From assembly GCA_003532715.1 (NCBI GenBank), contig DOEZ01000609.1, positions 4,618 to 15,254 on the forward strand: a DNA stretch of 10,637 nucleotides. Direction: 5' to 3'. Below the pieces are notes generated by a model. It did no database searches. It was not told the origin of the DNA and saw only the letters and a program-made list of their open reading frames with translations. Below are positions 1 to 7,167 of this stretch, piece by piece (positions within the stretch are counted from its first letter, which is position 1; every line of letters starts with the position of its first letter). This DNA comes from Planctomycetaceae bacterium (GTDB taxonomy: Bacteria > Planctomycetota > Planctomycetia > Pirellulales > Thermoguttaceae). The translations under genes and the position numbers were made by a program.

Positions 1-726
1 CCCATCCATCTCAATCTCGGTCGGTCGAGTTGCCACAAGGCGGTGTACCGCGACGAGAAGGGACGATCGCTTCCCTATCGGCTCTTCGACAGTCGCCCGG
101 GCGAGTCTCGCAAACGTCCGCTACTGGTGTTTCTGCACGGGATGGGCGAACGCGGCGACGACAATGAGGCGCAACTGGTTCACGGCAAACCGATGATGGA
201 GCACGCGGCATGGCAATACGGCGCTTTCGTCCTGGCGCCTCAATGCCCGGCGGATGACTTCTGGGTGCGTTGGCGTCGGGGCGAAAAGAGCCACACGCTT
301 TCCGAGGAACCGGCCGAGCCGGCCCGGCTGGTCCTCGATCTGATCGAACAATTAAAAAAGGACCATCCGATCGACCCGGATCGGGTCTACATCATGGGGC
401 TTTCGATGGGCGGGTTCGGAACCTGGGACCTGATCTCGCGTCATCCCGAGCGATTCGCGGCGGCCGTGCCGATCTGCGGGGGCGGCGACGAAAGTCGTGC
501 CGAACGGTTTGCCCGGCTTCCGGTCTGGGCGTTCCACGGCAAAGCCGACCCGGTCGTTCCCGTCGCTCGCTCGCGCGACATGGTCGCAGCCATGCGGAAG
601 GCGGGTGGAACGCCGAGGTACACGGAGTATCCAGGCGTGGGCCACGATTCATGGTCGTCGGCGTTCGACGACCCCGAGTTGCTCGGGTGGCTCTTCGGCC
701 AGCGGCGAGGCGATGGGAGAGAATGA
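1..726 (+). CDS. Alpha/beta-hydrolase (carboxylesterase / dienelactone-hydrolase-like), 5' end outside window
   Basis: This is a serine hydrolase of the alpha/beta-hydrolase fold, probably an esterase acting on small esters or oligomers; the substrate is not readable. Counting from the GTG at 43, the family hallmarks are present: the oxyanion-hole segment FLHGMGERGDD (about residues 30-40), the nucleophile elbow GLSMGG with Ser121, the acid in HGKADP (Asp169), and the His in YPGVGHDSW (His201). The triad is therefore complete and the protein ends at the usual point after the last helix. The frame is open back to base 1, so the true start is probably upstream. GTG 43 with AAGG just before it is a possible alternative start, giving 227 residues; without the upstream sequence I cannot decide between a secreted and a cytoplasmic form. 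The gene converges on the minus-strand signalling gene with a 60-base gap. The fold assignment is firm, the exact family less so. Confidence 0.85.
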   Translation, partial: PIHLNLGRSSCHKAVYRDEKGRSLPYRLFDSRPGESRKRPLLVFLHGMGERGDDNEAQLVHGKPMMEHAAWQYGAFVLAPQCPADDFWVRWRRGEKSHTLSEEPAEPARLVLDLIEQLKKDHPIDPDRVYIMGLSMGGFGTWDLISRHPERFAAAVPICGGGDESRAERFARLPVWAFHGKADPVVPVARSRDMVAAMRKAGGTPRYTEYPGVGHDSWSSAFDDPELLGWLFGQRRGDGRE

Positions 727-786
727 AGCCGATCCATTGATCGCTTCGTGGCGTGGGGCGATGCGAACCTTGAACCGGGTGGGGCG

Positions 787-3162
787 TCAGCGGTTTGTGT
801 CCCCGTGACGTCGAAGGAAGACTTGCCGCAGCCACCGTGTCATCGACCTCGGCCGCAAGGCTTGGAATTGACTTAGATCGACTTCCCGTGGAGTAACATC
901 GTCCTCCGCGAGGATGCCGTCTTCTTCGAACGGATCTGATTGTTCATGGACGGCCATCAAGTACGAGCGTAGGCTCAGCAGCACTTCTCGCGAGCGTCGC
1001 AAAACATCGTCCGCGCGTCGGTCGCGTTTGCTGAACGGCGAGATGGTCGCGCGGATGCGCGTTCCCGAGACCATCCGGCCGGCCGGAACCGTCGCCGGTT
1101 CGGCGCCGTCGAGGGCGTCGTCGGTCAAGCCCTCGTCTAGTTCGAGTTCCATGATGAAGCTCATGACGCGGTCGCCGCGCCGACGCCGAGGGCCCGTCGC
1201 CGTGTGCTCGATTTGCAGACGCAGACGATTGCGGTCGGCTTCGAGGATGCGGGCGCGGTGGTCGGCGATGAACCCGCGCAATTTTTCGACGGCCACGGCA
1301 AGTGGAACCGACGTGAACAGGTCGTGCTCAATCCGCGTTCCGTCCTGTCCGACGTGCGAGAGGGCCATCGGAATCTCGCCCTCCAGCGATCTCGTGCCCG
1401 CCGCCGATCCGGTTCCCAACTGGACCACCATGTTTCGCCCGCGCGATTTGGCCATCAGCAGCGCGCGGTCGGCTCGCCGCAGCATGGTTTCGGGCGTGTC
1501 GCCGGGCTGAATTTCGGTGACGCCGAAGCTCGCGGTCACGCCGCGTCCACCCATCCTCCGGTGCGGAATTCGTGACATCGCGAACCGAACCTCCTCGGTT
1601 CGCCGCGCCGCGGTGGCGTTGTCGCAATCGGTGTAGAGCATGACGAATTCCTCGCCGCCGTAACGCGCCACGAGGTCGCCCGACCGGCACGAGTCCTTCA
1701 ACAGGCTCGCCAACGTCTGGATCACGTCGTCGCCCGCCTGGTGGCCGTACACGTCGTTCACCTGCTTGAACCGATCGAGGTCGCAAATGATCAGACTGCA
1801 AGGCAGCCGGCGCTGCGAGTGCGCCTTGACGAACATGTCATGCACCCGATCGAACTCGGCCCGATTCGCGACGCGAGTGAGCGGATCGGTGATGGCCTCG
1901 TCGTGCAGGCTTTGGCAGCGGCGCTCGAGCGAGATTTCCGACGACGCATCGTGTAGCACCAGGACGGCGCCGAGCGTCTTGCCCGCCTCGTCCATAACCG
2001 GAATCACGTGCGTATCGACCGAGATCGGACGCCCGTTGCGTCCCCAAATCACCAATCGGCGCAGCGACTGAACTCCCGATCGCATCGAACACAGGACGGG
2101 ACAATCGTCTGGTTCGATCACGTTGCCCTTCTCGTCGCGCAAATTGAGCAATTCCGGCTGCCATTGCTGGTGGCACAAGGTCTTGCTCAAGATACCGGTC
2201 ATCCGCTCGGAACCCGAATTCCAAAGCTGGATCGTCATCTGGGAGTCGACGAAGATGACCGCGTCGTACATGTTGTCCAGCAACCGCGTCTCGAATATCC
2301 GCTTCCGATCCAACTGGCCGCTGGGCACCGGCGAGTGATGGAGACGCCAATAGCGTTCAATGGCTCGCGGGTCGAGCGTCTGCAGCCAACGGCGACTCGT
2401 CTCCTGCCTCGCGACGACCTGATCGCGGCAACAGAAGTCGGCGAACCGGTTGACCAAATCCGGATCGAATTGACTGCCAGCGCACGCGAACAACTCGTTC
2501 ATGGCGGCTTCGCACGACATGGCGGGCCGAAAGACCTGCTCGTTCGTCATGGAATCGAACGACTCGACAATGGCGATCATTCGGGCCCCGAACGGGATTT
2601 CGTCGCCCACCACGTGATAGCCCGAACGGGTGCCGTCGTACCTCGCCGGAACGTTCTCGACAATCGAGAGAATGTCCGGCTCCGCGCAACACGACCGCAT
2701 GATCTCGACGCTCATGTGGCGCGAACGCTCGATGACCGTCGCCTCGTCCACGTCGAGAAGACCCGGCTTCTGCAGAATCCGATCCGGGATGCCGATCGTA
2801 CCCAAGTCGTGCAACAGCGCCGCGATCTCGATCTTGTCGCGATCCTCGGAATCAATGCCAAGCTGGACGCACCACGCCGAACAGCCCAAGGCGATTCGCA
2901 GCGAATGCGCCGCCGTGGTCGCGTGCTTGTAGCGCAGCGCGGTGAACAAGCTCGATGCAATGCCCAGACGCACCTGGATGAGTCGATTGTCGATCTCGCG
3001 ATCGACAATCGGCGCGACGGGAACCGACTGGGTCAGTTCCTGCAGCTCTTCCAGAATCGCGTCGAGTTGCGATGTCCAGGTCTCCGGCAGGGCCGGCATT
3101 GCGCTCGTGGTTAGCGGCATGACCGAATCCCCCGGCATGTCGTGACCTTGCGTATCTGGCAT
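787..3162 (-). CDS. Diguanylate cyclase with degenerate N-terminal HD-GYP domain, PAS domain and GGDEF domain
   Basis: This 791-residue soluble signalling protein probably makes cyclic di-GMP in the cytoplasm. Residues about 75-245 match an HD-GYP domain (ALLHDLGTIGIPD, HD at 118-119; later FDSMT), but the second metal motif HHExxDGxGYP is replaced by VPARYDGTRSGYH (171-183), so phosphodiesterase activity is unlikely. Residues about 292-410 are PAS-like (AVIFVDSQMTIQLWN). Residues about 420-580 are a GGDEF domain: DPLTRVANR at 426, the active signature GGEEF at 502-506, and an inhibitory I-site RSGD at 493-496, exactly five residues before it. This predicts a working, product-inhibited diguanylate cyclase. 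Residues about 600-791 hold no domain I recognise. No transmembrane helix or signal peptide is visible. The ATG at 3162 is preceded by GAGGA, which supports this start. It is a lone gene, transcribed away from the FAH-family gene and converging on the hydrolase. The input signal is unknown. Confidence 0.93.
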   Translation of the reverse strand: MPDTQGHDMPGDSVMPLTTSAMPALPETWTSQLDAILEELQELTQSVPVAPIVDREIDNRLIQVRLGIASSLFTALRYKHATTAAHSLRIALGCSAWCVQLGIDSEDRDKIEIAALLHDLGTIGIPDRILQKPGLLDVDEATVIERSRHMSVEIMRSCCAEPDILSIVENVPARYDGTRSGYHVVGDEIPFGARMIAIVESFDSMTNEQVFRPAMSCEAAMNELFACAGSQFDPDLVNRFADFCCRDQVVARQETSRRWLQTLDPRAIERYWRLHHSPVPSGQLDRKRIFETRLLDNMYDAVIFVDSQMTIQLWNSGSERMTGILSKTLCHQQWQPELLNLRDEKGNVIEPDDCPVLCSMRSGVQSLRRLVIWGRNGRPISVDTHVIPVMDEAGKTLGAVLVLHDASSEISLERRCQSLHDEAITDPLTRVANRAEFDRVHDMFVKAHSQRRLPCSLIICDLDRFKQVNDVYGHQAGDDVIQTLASLLKDSCRSGDLVARYGGEEFVMLYTDCDNATAARRTEEVRFAMSRIPHRRMGGRGVTASFGVTEIQPGDTPETMLRRADRALLMAKSRGRNMVVQLGTGSAAGTRSLEGEIPMALSHVGQDGTRIEHDLFTSVPLAVAVEKLRGFIADHRARILEADRNRLRLQIEHTATGPRRRRGDRVMSFIMELELDEGLTDDALDGAEPATVPAGRMVSGTRIRATISPFSKRDRRADDVLRRSREVLLSLRSYLMAVHEQSDPFEEDGILAEDDVTPREVDLSQFQALRPRSMTRWLRQVFLRRHGDTNR

Positions 3163-3606
3163 GAATTCCTCAAATCAACCCGCCCCAGGGCCCTTGTTGT
3201 GGGTCGTTGCGACAGCGCACCCGCCCAACGCAACGAATATCAGCGACGAACAAGAGATTGCGACGCAGCCTCTCTTAAACCCTAGGTTGCGCAAGCCTTT
3301 CGGTCAAAAAACCCTTTGAGAAAACAGGCCGATACACCCGGTTCGCACCCCTCAGTTTGCCGGCACCGCGCCGGGCGAGCTGCCCCCTTTGCCGCAAAGT
3401 CCGTATATCCGATAAGTCGGGCGCGTCCTCCCCGGCTCTCCCGTGTCGCCCCGACGTGGCGGCCGGCGTTCGCGGCGGTTGTCCGAATACCGGGCGGACC
3501 ATCTCCGGCGGCGGCCAATTGTGGCGACTCGGCCGATCGGCTATGTTGTTCTGCGTACACGCTGCCGCCGGCCCGCCAGGCGAGTCCGATTTCTGGAGCA
3601 CGAAGA
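3163..3606. other. Divergent intergenic region, 444 bases, no gene seen
   Basis: This stretch separates the start of the minus-strand GGDEF gene from the start of the plus-strand FAH-family gene and must hold both promoters. Open frames cross it on both strands, but none has a recognisable protein family, a convincing ribosome binding site or a meaningful composition. The FAH-family frame itself is open upstream to 3316, but that N-terminal extension resembles no part of the family. Short inverted repeats occur, for example CTTTG-CCG-CAAAG near 3386-3398. Apart from the candidate promoter listed separately I see nothing definite. Confidence 0.6.
3279..3307 (-). promoter_or_regulatory. Candidate sigma70-type promoter for the GGDEF gene
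   Basis: On the minus strand a TTGACC box (complement of 3302-3307) is separated by 17 bases from TAGGGT (complement of 3279-3284). The -35 box matches the consensus in five of six positions, the -10 box only in three. It lies about 120 bases upstream of the ATG at 3162, leaving a long leader. The spacing is right but the -10 box is weak, so this remains a guess. Confidence 0.28.
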
Positions 3607-4470
3607 ATGAAACTGGTAACCTATCAGACCGATCAAGGCCCGCGCGTCGCCGCGATGGTGCCTCGCGGTCTCGTCGATCTGAATCACGTGGACGAACGCA
3701 TTCCGCGCGACATGATCGAACTCCTGGCTTCCTGGGACGAGTTGAAGCCGCGCGCCGAAGTCGCGGTCGATTCCGACAGGGCGATCCCTCGCGAGGCTGT
3801 TCGCCTCTTGCCCCCGATTCCCAGGCCGGAAAAGGTCATTTGCGTCGGGCTGAACTACGCCGACCACGCGAAGGAAGGCGGCAAATCGCCTCCCGAAGAG
3901 CCCGTCTTCTTCGCCAAGTTTCCCACCACCGTTCGCGCCGACGGCGATCCGATCGTCTTGCCGCGGCTGAGCCAAGAGGTGGACTACGAGGCCGAACTGG
4001 TGGTGGTCATTGGTCGTGGGGGACGCCGCATCCGGCGAAATCAGGCCCTCGCGCACGTGGCCGCCTACGCCTGCGGCAACGACGTGTCGGCTCGCGATTG
4101 GCAGAAAGGCAAGCCGGGCGGCCAATGGCTGCTGGGCAAGTCGTTCGACAGCTTTGCTCCCTTCGGACCGGCGTTGACGACGGCCGACGAGGTTCCCAAC
4201 CCGGCGAATCTCGAAATTCAACTCCGCCTGAACGGTCAGACCATGCAGCATTCGAACACGAATCAACTGCTCTATCCAATTGACTTTCTGATCGAATACG
4301 TCTCGGCCGTCTGTACGCTCAGTCCGGGGGACCTGATCTTCACCGGCACCCCCGCCGGGGTCGGCTTCGCTCGAAAACCGCCCGTCTTTCTGAAGCCGGG
4401 CGACACGGTCGCGGTCGAGATCGAGGGCCTCGGGGTCCTCACCAACCCGGTCGTCGCCGAGGAGGTGTAG
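3607..4470 (+). CDS. Fumarylacetoacetate hydrolase (FAH) family protein
   Basis: This 287-residue enzyme belongs to the FAH family, which hydrolyses, decarboxylates or isomerises beta-keto- or enol-acid substrates in aromatic-compound and sugar-acid breakdown with a divalent metal. Visible features: the lid and dyad segment VGLNYADHAKE (His87, Glu90), the metal ligands in VDYEAEL (Glu128, Glu130) and GNDVSARD (Asp159), the active-site lysine in LLGKSFDSF (Lys178), and the loop FTGTPAGVGF (about 245-254). All expected catalytic and metal residues are there and the length is normal for the two-domain form (short N-terminal domain, then the catalytic domain). The ATG at 3607 is chosen because GGAG lies eight bases before it and MKLVTYQ is the typical start of the family. 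It stands alone, so the substrate cannot be inferred from neighbours. Acylpyruvase, 2,4-diketo-3-deoxy-sugar-acid hydrolase and ureidoglycolate lyase are all possible; members are often over-annotated. Confidence 0.93.
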   Translation: MKLVTYQTDQGPRVAAMVPRGLVDLNHVDERIPRDMIELLASWDELKPRAEVAVDSDRAIPREAVRLLPPIPRPEKVICVGLNYADHAKEGGKSPPEEPVFFAKFPTTVRADGDPIVLPRLSQEVDYEAELVVVIGRGGRRIRRNQALAHVAAYACGNDVSARDWQKGKPGGQWLLGKSFDSFAPFGPALTTADEVPNPANLEIQLRLNGQTMQHSNTNQLLYPIDFLIEYVSAVCTLSPGDLIFTGTPAGVGFARKPPVFLKPGDTVAVEIEGLGVLTNPVVAEEV

Positions 4471-4471
4471 A

Positions 4472-4533
4472 CCGGGCAGCCCCGTGCTGGCCCGGGAGCC
4501 CTGATCCTCGACGCTTTTCGACGCGTCGGGCTC
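4472..4533 (+). terminator. Paired hairpins after the FAH-family gene, possible terminator without U tract
   Basis: One base after the stop codon, CCGGGC (4472-4477) pairs with GCCCGG (4490-4495), and AGC/GCT extends this stem around a single bulged G. A second structure follows: GAGCC plus CGACGC (4496-4500, 4509-4514) pairs with GCGTCG plus GGCTC (4523-4533), leaving eight unpaired bases on one side. The two overlap only at their edges. No T run follows either of them, so this is not a classical intrinsic terminator. Position, directly after a stop codon and before the tRNA promoter, is the main argument. Confidence 0.35.
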
Positions 4534-4534
4534 C

Positions 4535-4563
4535 TTGACGAGATTTCGCGAGGGTGGTAAAGT
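4535..4563 (+). promoter_or_regulatory. Sigma70-type promoter for tRNA-Ala
   Basis: TTGACG (4535-4540) is followed after exactly 17 bases by TAAAGT (4558-4563). The boxes match the consensus in five of six and four of six positions. Transcription would begin near 4570, giving a leader of roughly 43 bases before the tRNA at 4613. The location, between the end of the FAH-family gene and a stable-RNA gene, makes this the most credible promoter in the window. Confidence 0.55.
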
Positions 4564-4612
4564 AACTGTTTCGCGGCCGTAACTGGCCCACCCGTCGGGC
4601 AGACCAATAACC

Positions 4613-4685
4613 GGGGGATTAGCTCAGTTGGGAGAGCGTCTGGCTGGCAGCCAGAAGGTCATCGGTTCAAGTCCGTTATCCTCCA
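4613..4685 (+). tRNA. tRNA-Ala, anticodon GGC
   Basis: The 73 bases fold as a complete tRNA. The acceptor stem is GGGGGAT (4613-4619) with ATCCTCC (4678-4684) and discriminator A4685. The D stem GCTC/GAGC closes an eight-base loop, the anticodon stem TCTGG/CCAGA closes CTGGCAG, and the T loop is TTCAAGT. The anticodon at 4646-4648 is GGC, reading the alanine codons GCC and GCU. The acceptor stem carries G3 opposite U70, the main identity element for alanyl-tRNA synthetase, which confirms the assignment. Oddities: the T stem has a U-U mismatch at pair 50-64 (4662, 4676), and CCA is not encoded, so it must be added after transcription. The gene seems to be transcribed alone from its own promoter. 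Confidence 0.96.
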
Positions 4686-4897
4686 CTTCACTTAAACCCT
4701 GCCGAATCCTGGGCTTAGGATACCTGCCGACCGTCGGCGGCGCGGCCCATAAGCCTCTGAAAACGTAGTACTGGTACTACTTTTCGAGGAACGAGGTGCC
4801 GCCCTCATGGCTTGTCGAATGTCCAAGTACCGCTATTTCAAGCTGTGCAGAGGACGTTAGTGACCTGCCAACCCAAAGTTCTTATGTAGTCAAAGCA
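4686..4897. other. Intergenic region between tRNA-Ala and the convergent GH172 gene
   Basis: No gene is visible. CCTGCCGA occurs twice as a direct repeat (4698-4705 and 4723-4730), flanking a small hairpin ATCCT-GGGCTT-AGGAT (4706-4721). GCCGAC next to GTCGGC follows near 4726-4738, and the larger inverted repeat listed separately lies at 4759-4785. The rest, 4790-4897, holds nothing I recognise; no integrase or attachment-site duplication of the tRNA 3' end is seen here. Confidence 0.5.
4759..4785. terminator. Inverted repeat, candidate bidirectional intrinsic terminator
   Basis: GTAGTAC (4765-4771) and GTACTAC (4774-4780) are perfect reverse complements around two bases. GAAAA (4759-4763) and TTTTC (4781-4785) extend the pairing on the outside past a single bulged C at 4764, giving twelve pairs in all. 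Read on either strand, the hairpin ends in a run of four T. It lies 74 bases after the tRNA and about 110 bases after the stop of the minus-strand GH172 gene, where a shared terminator for convergent transcripts is expected. The stem is less GC-rich than usual for a terminator and the loop is very short; a protein-binding palindrome is the alternative. Confidence 0.5.
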
Positions 4898-6568
4898 CTA
4901 GAGCTGACTCCTTGTCGAGCCTTCCCAGTGCAGGCCGGGCTTCTCTCGCCAATCGAGAGACTTCTCGAATCCCCACTCCTTCACGCAGGGGCGCCGCTCG
5001 CGGAGTCGCACGGCCTCTACGCCGAGCGAGTAGCCCGTCGACAAGTGGTTCTTCCCGACGCACTCGAGCCGAAGCGTGTAGTCGCCGGGCTCCGGCCAGA
5101 AGTCCAGCAAGTGCCACTCCCAGTCGCGGACGTCCTTGCGATACAAGTCGAAGGGGCGTCCGACTTTCACGCCGTTGAGGTACGCCTGATACGTACCGTA
5201 GTCGGGCGCCTGCGTGACGCTCAGCACCAGACGCCGCGGCTCCTTCTCCGTGACCGTGAAGGGAAGCTCGATCCAAGCGCCGGTGCCCTGGCCCGGTTGG
5301 TAGAAGACCTGTCCGTCGGGGTAGAAGCCCAGATTTCTCTGGTCTCGGCTCTCGCCGACCCCATGGCTGAGCTGGGGAGCCATCCGACCCATTGGGAAGT
5401 TGATATCGAGACTCGGCAGGGCCCGCTGCGCGGCCTCGGAAGCCCGGGCCTCGAAGGTCGGCGTGCCGGTTTGGTACCAGAACGCCACGCTCGAATAATC
5501 GTCCTCGCGCTCGTTCCAGTTAATGCACTTCTGGTTTGGGTTTTCGTCGACCGGAAGCCAGCCCCAGTGTTCCATGGTCACTTTGAGCGATTCATTGAAT
5601 ACGATCGGGTCGTGGATGTGCCAACGGTACGCACTGGTATGGCCGCCGATGATGCCCCACTGATCGAAGTAGACCGTTCCGAAGTAGGGCGTGCTGGTCG
5701 TCTTCAGCCCCCAGGCCGATAGAAAATAGTCCTCGGTGCCCGTTCCCCAAATCGACGGCTTCTCCTCGCCGTCGACGTAGATCTTCTCGTCGCCCTCGCC
5801 GAACCACGACGGGCTGCGCGTTCGGACAGCCAGCACGGTGCCGACGTAGTGGCCTTTCCCCTTGGTGTCGAGAATGACGTAATCCTGGCCCTGCTTGACC
5901 GGATATTCCTGGCGGTACTGGGCGTAGAAATAAGGTGTGTCTTTTGGCAGCGAATCCCTCTTGATCCAGTCAATGTTGTAATAGAGCAAGTTGATATTCT
6001 TGTCCTTGCTCTGATTGACCACCTCGATGCGGATCGACTTCTGGAACGGCATTTGCCAGAAGCAGTTGTACGAATCCCCGTCCTCGACCACGACCGGGAC
6101 GCTGATCACCTCGCTGCGACGGCCGAAACAGTTCGCGAAGAAATCGCCCAACGGCGACTCGACGCCCGGTCGGTCGCTGCCGTCATAGTAGATTCGCAGC
6201 AGCATCTCCTGGTGGTTGGCCGAGCCCTTCGGGGCCCAAGTCTCCGGCGACGGACTCAAGAACGTGAACCACATGTGGGTCACGACACCCGGCCCCTTCG
6301 CGTCGAGAACGACCTTGGTCTCTCCGGGCATGACCCGAAAGCAGTCTCGGTTGCTGCTGAGGTAGTTCCCCTGAGCGTCGACGGCCGTCGAAGTCGAACG
6401 CATGCTTCGCCCCTCCTGGGCCTTGGCCAAGTCGGACAGGTCGTTCGCCCAGACGATCCGTGCCGAATAGGCCAACGCCAAGACCAGAATGACGCAGGCG
6501 GGCCAAGCCCGCAAACCTCGGAAAAGCCCCCGTAGGTTTCGAGTGCTATTAGCCGTGTCGAGCAACAT
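4898..6568 (-). CDS. Exported glycoside hydrolase family 172 (DUF2961) protein
   Basis: The 556-residue product is an exported DUF2961 protein, the family now numbered GH172, whose characterised members act on furanose linkages such as difructose dianhydride and D-arabinan. Residues 1-20 are polar and basic, residues 22-40 hydrophobic (WPACVILVLALAY), with likely signal-peptidase cleavage after IVWA at Ala41, so it should act in the periplasm or outside. The family core is clear: SWFGEGDEKIYVDGE (254-268), SIWGTGTEDYFLSAWG (272-287) and SAYRWHIHDPI (312-322). Glu258 and Glu279 are 21 residues apart, the same separation I recall for the catalytic pair of a characterised GH172 enzyme (E270/E291); this needs an alignment. 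Residues about 410-525 look like a second beta-sandwich closing region. The ATG at 6568 has AGGAG nine bases upstream. It is a single-gene unit, convergent with the tRNA, so no partner enzyme identifies its substrate. Confidence 0.92.
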   Translation of the reverse strand: MLLDTANSTRNLRGLFRGLRAWPACVILVLALAYSARIVWANDLSDLAKAQEGRSMRSTSTAVDAQGNYLSSNRDCFRVMPGETKVVLDAKGPGVVTHMWFTFLSPSPETWAPKGSANHQEMLLRIYYDGSDRPGVESPLGDFFANCFGRRSEVISVPVVVEDGDSYNCFWQMPFQKSIRIEVVNQSKDKNINLLYYNIDWIKRDSLPKDTPYFYAQYRQEYPVKQGQDYVILDTKGKGHYVGTVLAVRTRSPSWFGEGDEKIYVDGEEKPSIWGTGTEDYFLSAWGLKTTSTPYFGTVYFDQWGIIGGHTSAYRWHIHDPIVFNESLKVTMEHWGWLPVDENPNQKCINWNEREDDYSSVAFWYQTGTPTFEARASEAAQRALPSLDINFPMGRMAPQLSHGVGESRDQRNLGFYPDGQVFYQPGQGTGAWIELPFTVTEKEPRRLVLSVTQAPDYGTYQAYLNGVKVGRPFDLYRKDVRDWEWHLLDFWPEPGDYTLRLECVGKNHLSTGYSLGVEAVRLRERRPCVKEWGFEKSLDWREKPGLHWEGSTRSQL

Positions 6569-7167
6569 GAGTCAAAGCTCCTCTGGGAATTTCGACGAAG
6601 CGGACCGAGACGCTACCGTACAATCGGTCGGCCGCCGAGAACGAGAAAGTGGCAAGGTGGGACACGGGATTGCGGCTGGCCCCCGAAAAACGGTCACAAC
6701 CAAACGCGTGAGCAACGTCCAACATCACGATAACAGTACCATTGTTTCGTCGTACAAGCCGTGAGCCGTGTCATCCGTCCTTGGCGTTGTCGAGGACGCA
6801 TTCAACCCTCTGGCTCATTTAACCCACCCACGGGAAGGTGGCAAGCGATTGCCTGCGTCGCTTTCACAACGCTGAACACCGTCACGATTTCAAAACGGCA
6901 TCGCTTCTGCATATGAAGGGTGGTACTGCATGGCCTATGGGTGGCATCTCCGTCGGGGCCTGTCATGGCGGAATCGACGGCTTGGCCTGGAGATGCGAAG
7001 CGGACCGGGCCTTAGGTGACCGGATCGAGAAATAGGATTAAATTCTTTCAATGTCGTTATTGCATCGGCGATTTAGTTCGGTTATATTTTTTTAATGGTA
7101 CTGGTGGCCACGGGGATTCCCGATGGCGCTCCCGAGTCCGATTTCACCTCCGTTATTGGAGACGTCC
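6569..7167. other. Divergent intergenic region, 599 bases, AT-rich near its right end
   Basis: It lies between the start of the minus-strand GH172 gene and the start of the plus-strand cupin gene and should contain promoters for both. The left part is mixed sequence with no recognisable gene. A 65-codon frame beginning at GTG 6838 has no family resemblance and no ribosome binding site. From about 7030 to 7095 the base composition shifts sharply to A and T, including a run of T around 7087-7093, which is unlike the coding sequence on both sides and fits a promoter or upstream activating region. No RNA gene or repeat was recognised. Confidence 0.5.
7060..7088 (+). promoter_or_regulatory. Candidate promoter of the cupin-transketolase operon
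   Basis: TATATT (7083-7088) matches the -10 consensus in five of six positions and lies in the only AT-rich island nearby. TTGCAT (7060-7065), 17 bases upstream, is a poor -35 match (TTG only). The start codon of the cupin gene is about 80 bases downstream. A weak -35 box would fit a promoter that needs an activator or is controlled by the operon's own regulator, but that is inference. Confidence 0.33.

Noticed and set aside
730..743. Small hairpin CGATC-CATT-GATCG between the convergent first two genes
   Set aside because: The stem has only five pairs and no T run, so it is too weak to call a terminator.
2008..3114. Long plus-strand open frame of about 368 codons opposite the GGDEF gene
   Set aside because: It is antisense to a well-supported gene, shows no family motif, and comes from codon bias in GC-rich DNA.
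3316..3606. N-terminal extension of the FAH-family gene of 97 codons
   Set aside because: The residues are rich in Pro, Arg and Ala and resemble no family sequence; the ATG at 3607 has a good ribosome binding site and a typical family start.
4686..4897. Possible integration site of a mobile element at the tRNA 3' end
   Set aside because: No integrase gene and no second copy of the tRNA 3' end were found within the window.
4796..5722. Plus-strand open frame of about 308 codons opposite the 3' half of the GH172 gene
   Set aside because: It is antisense to a recognised gene and has no recognisable protein features.
6838..7035. Short plus-strand frame from a GTG in the divergent intergenic region
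   Set aside because: There is no ribosome binding site, no homology I recognise, and mixed codon use; treated as non-coding.
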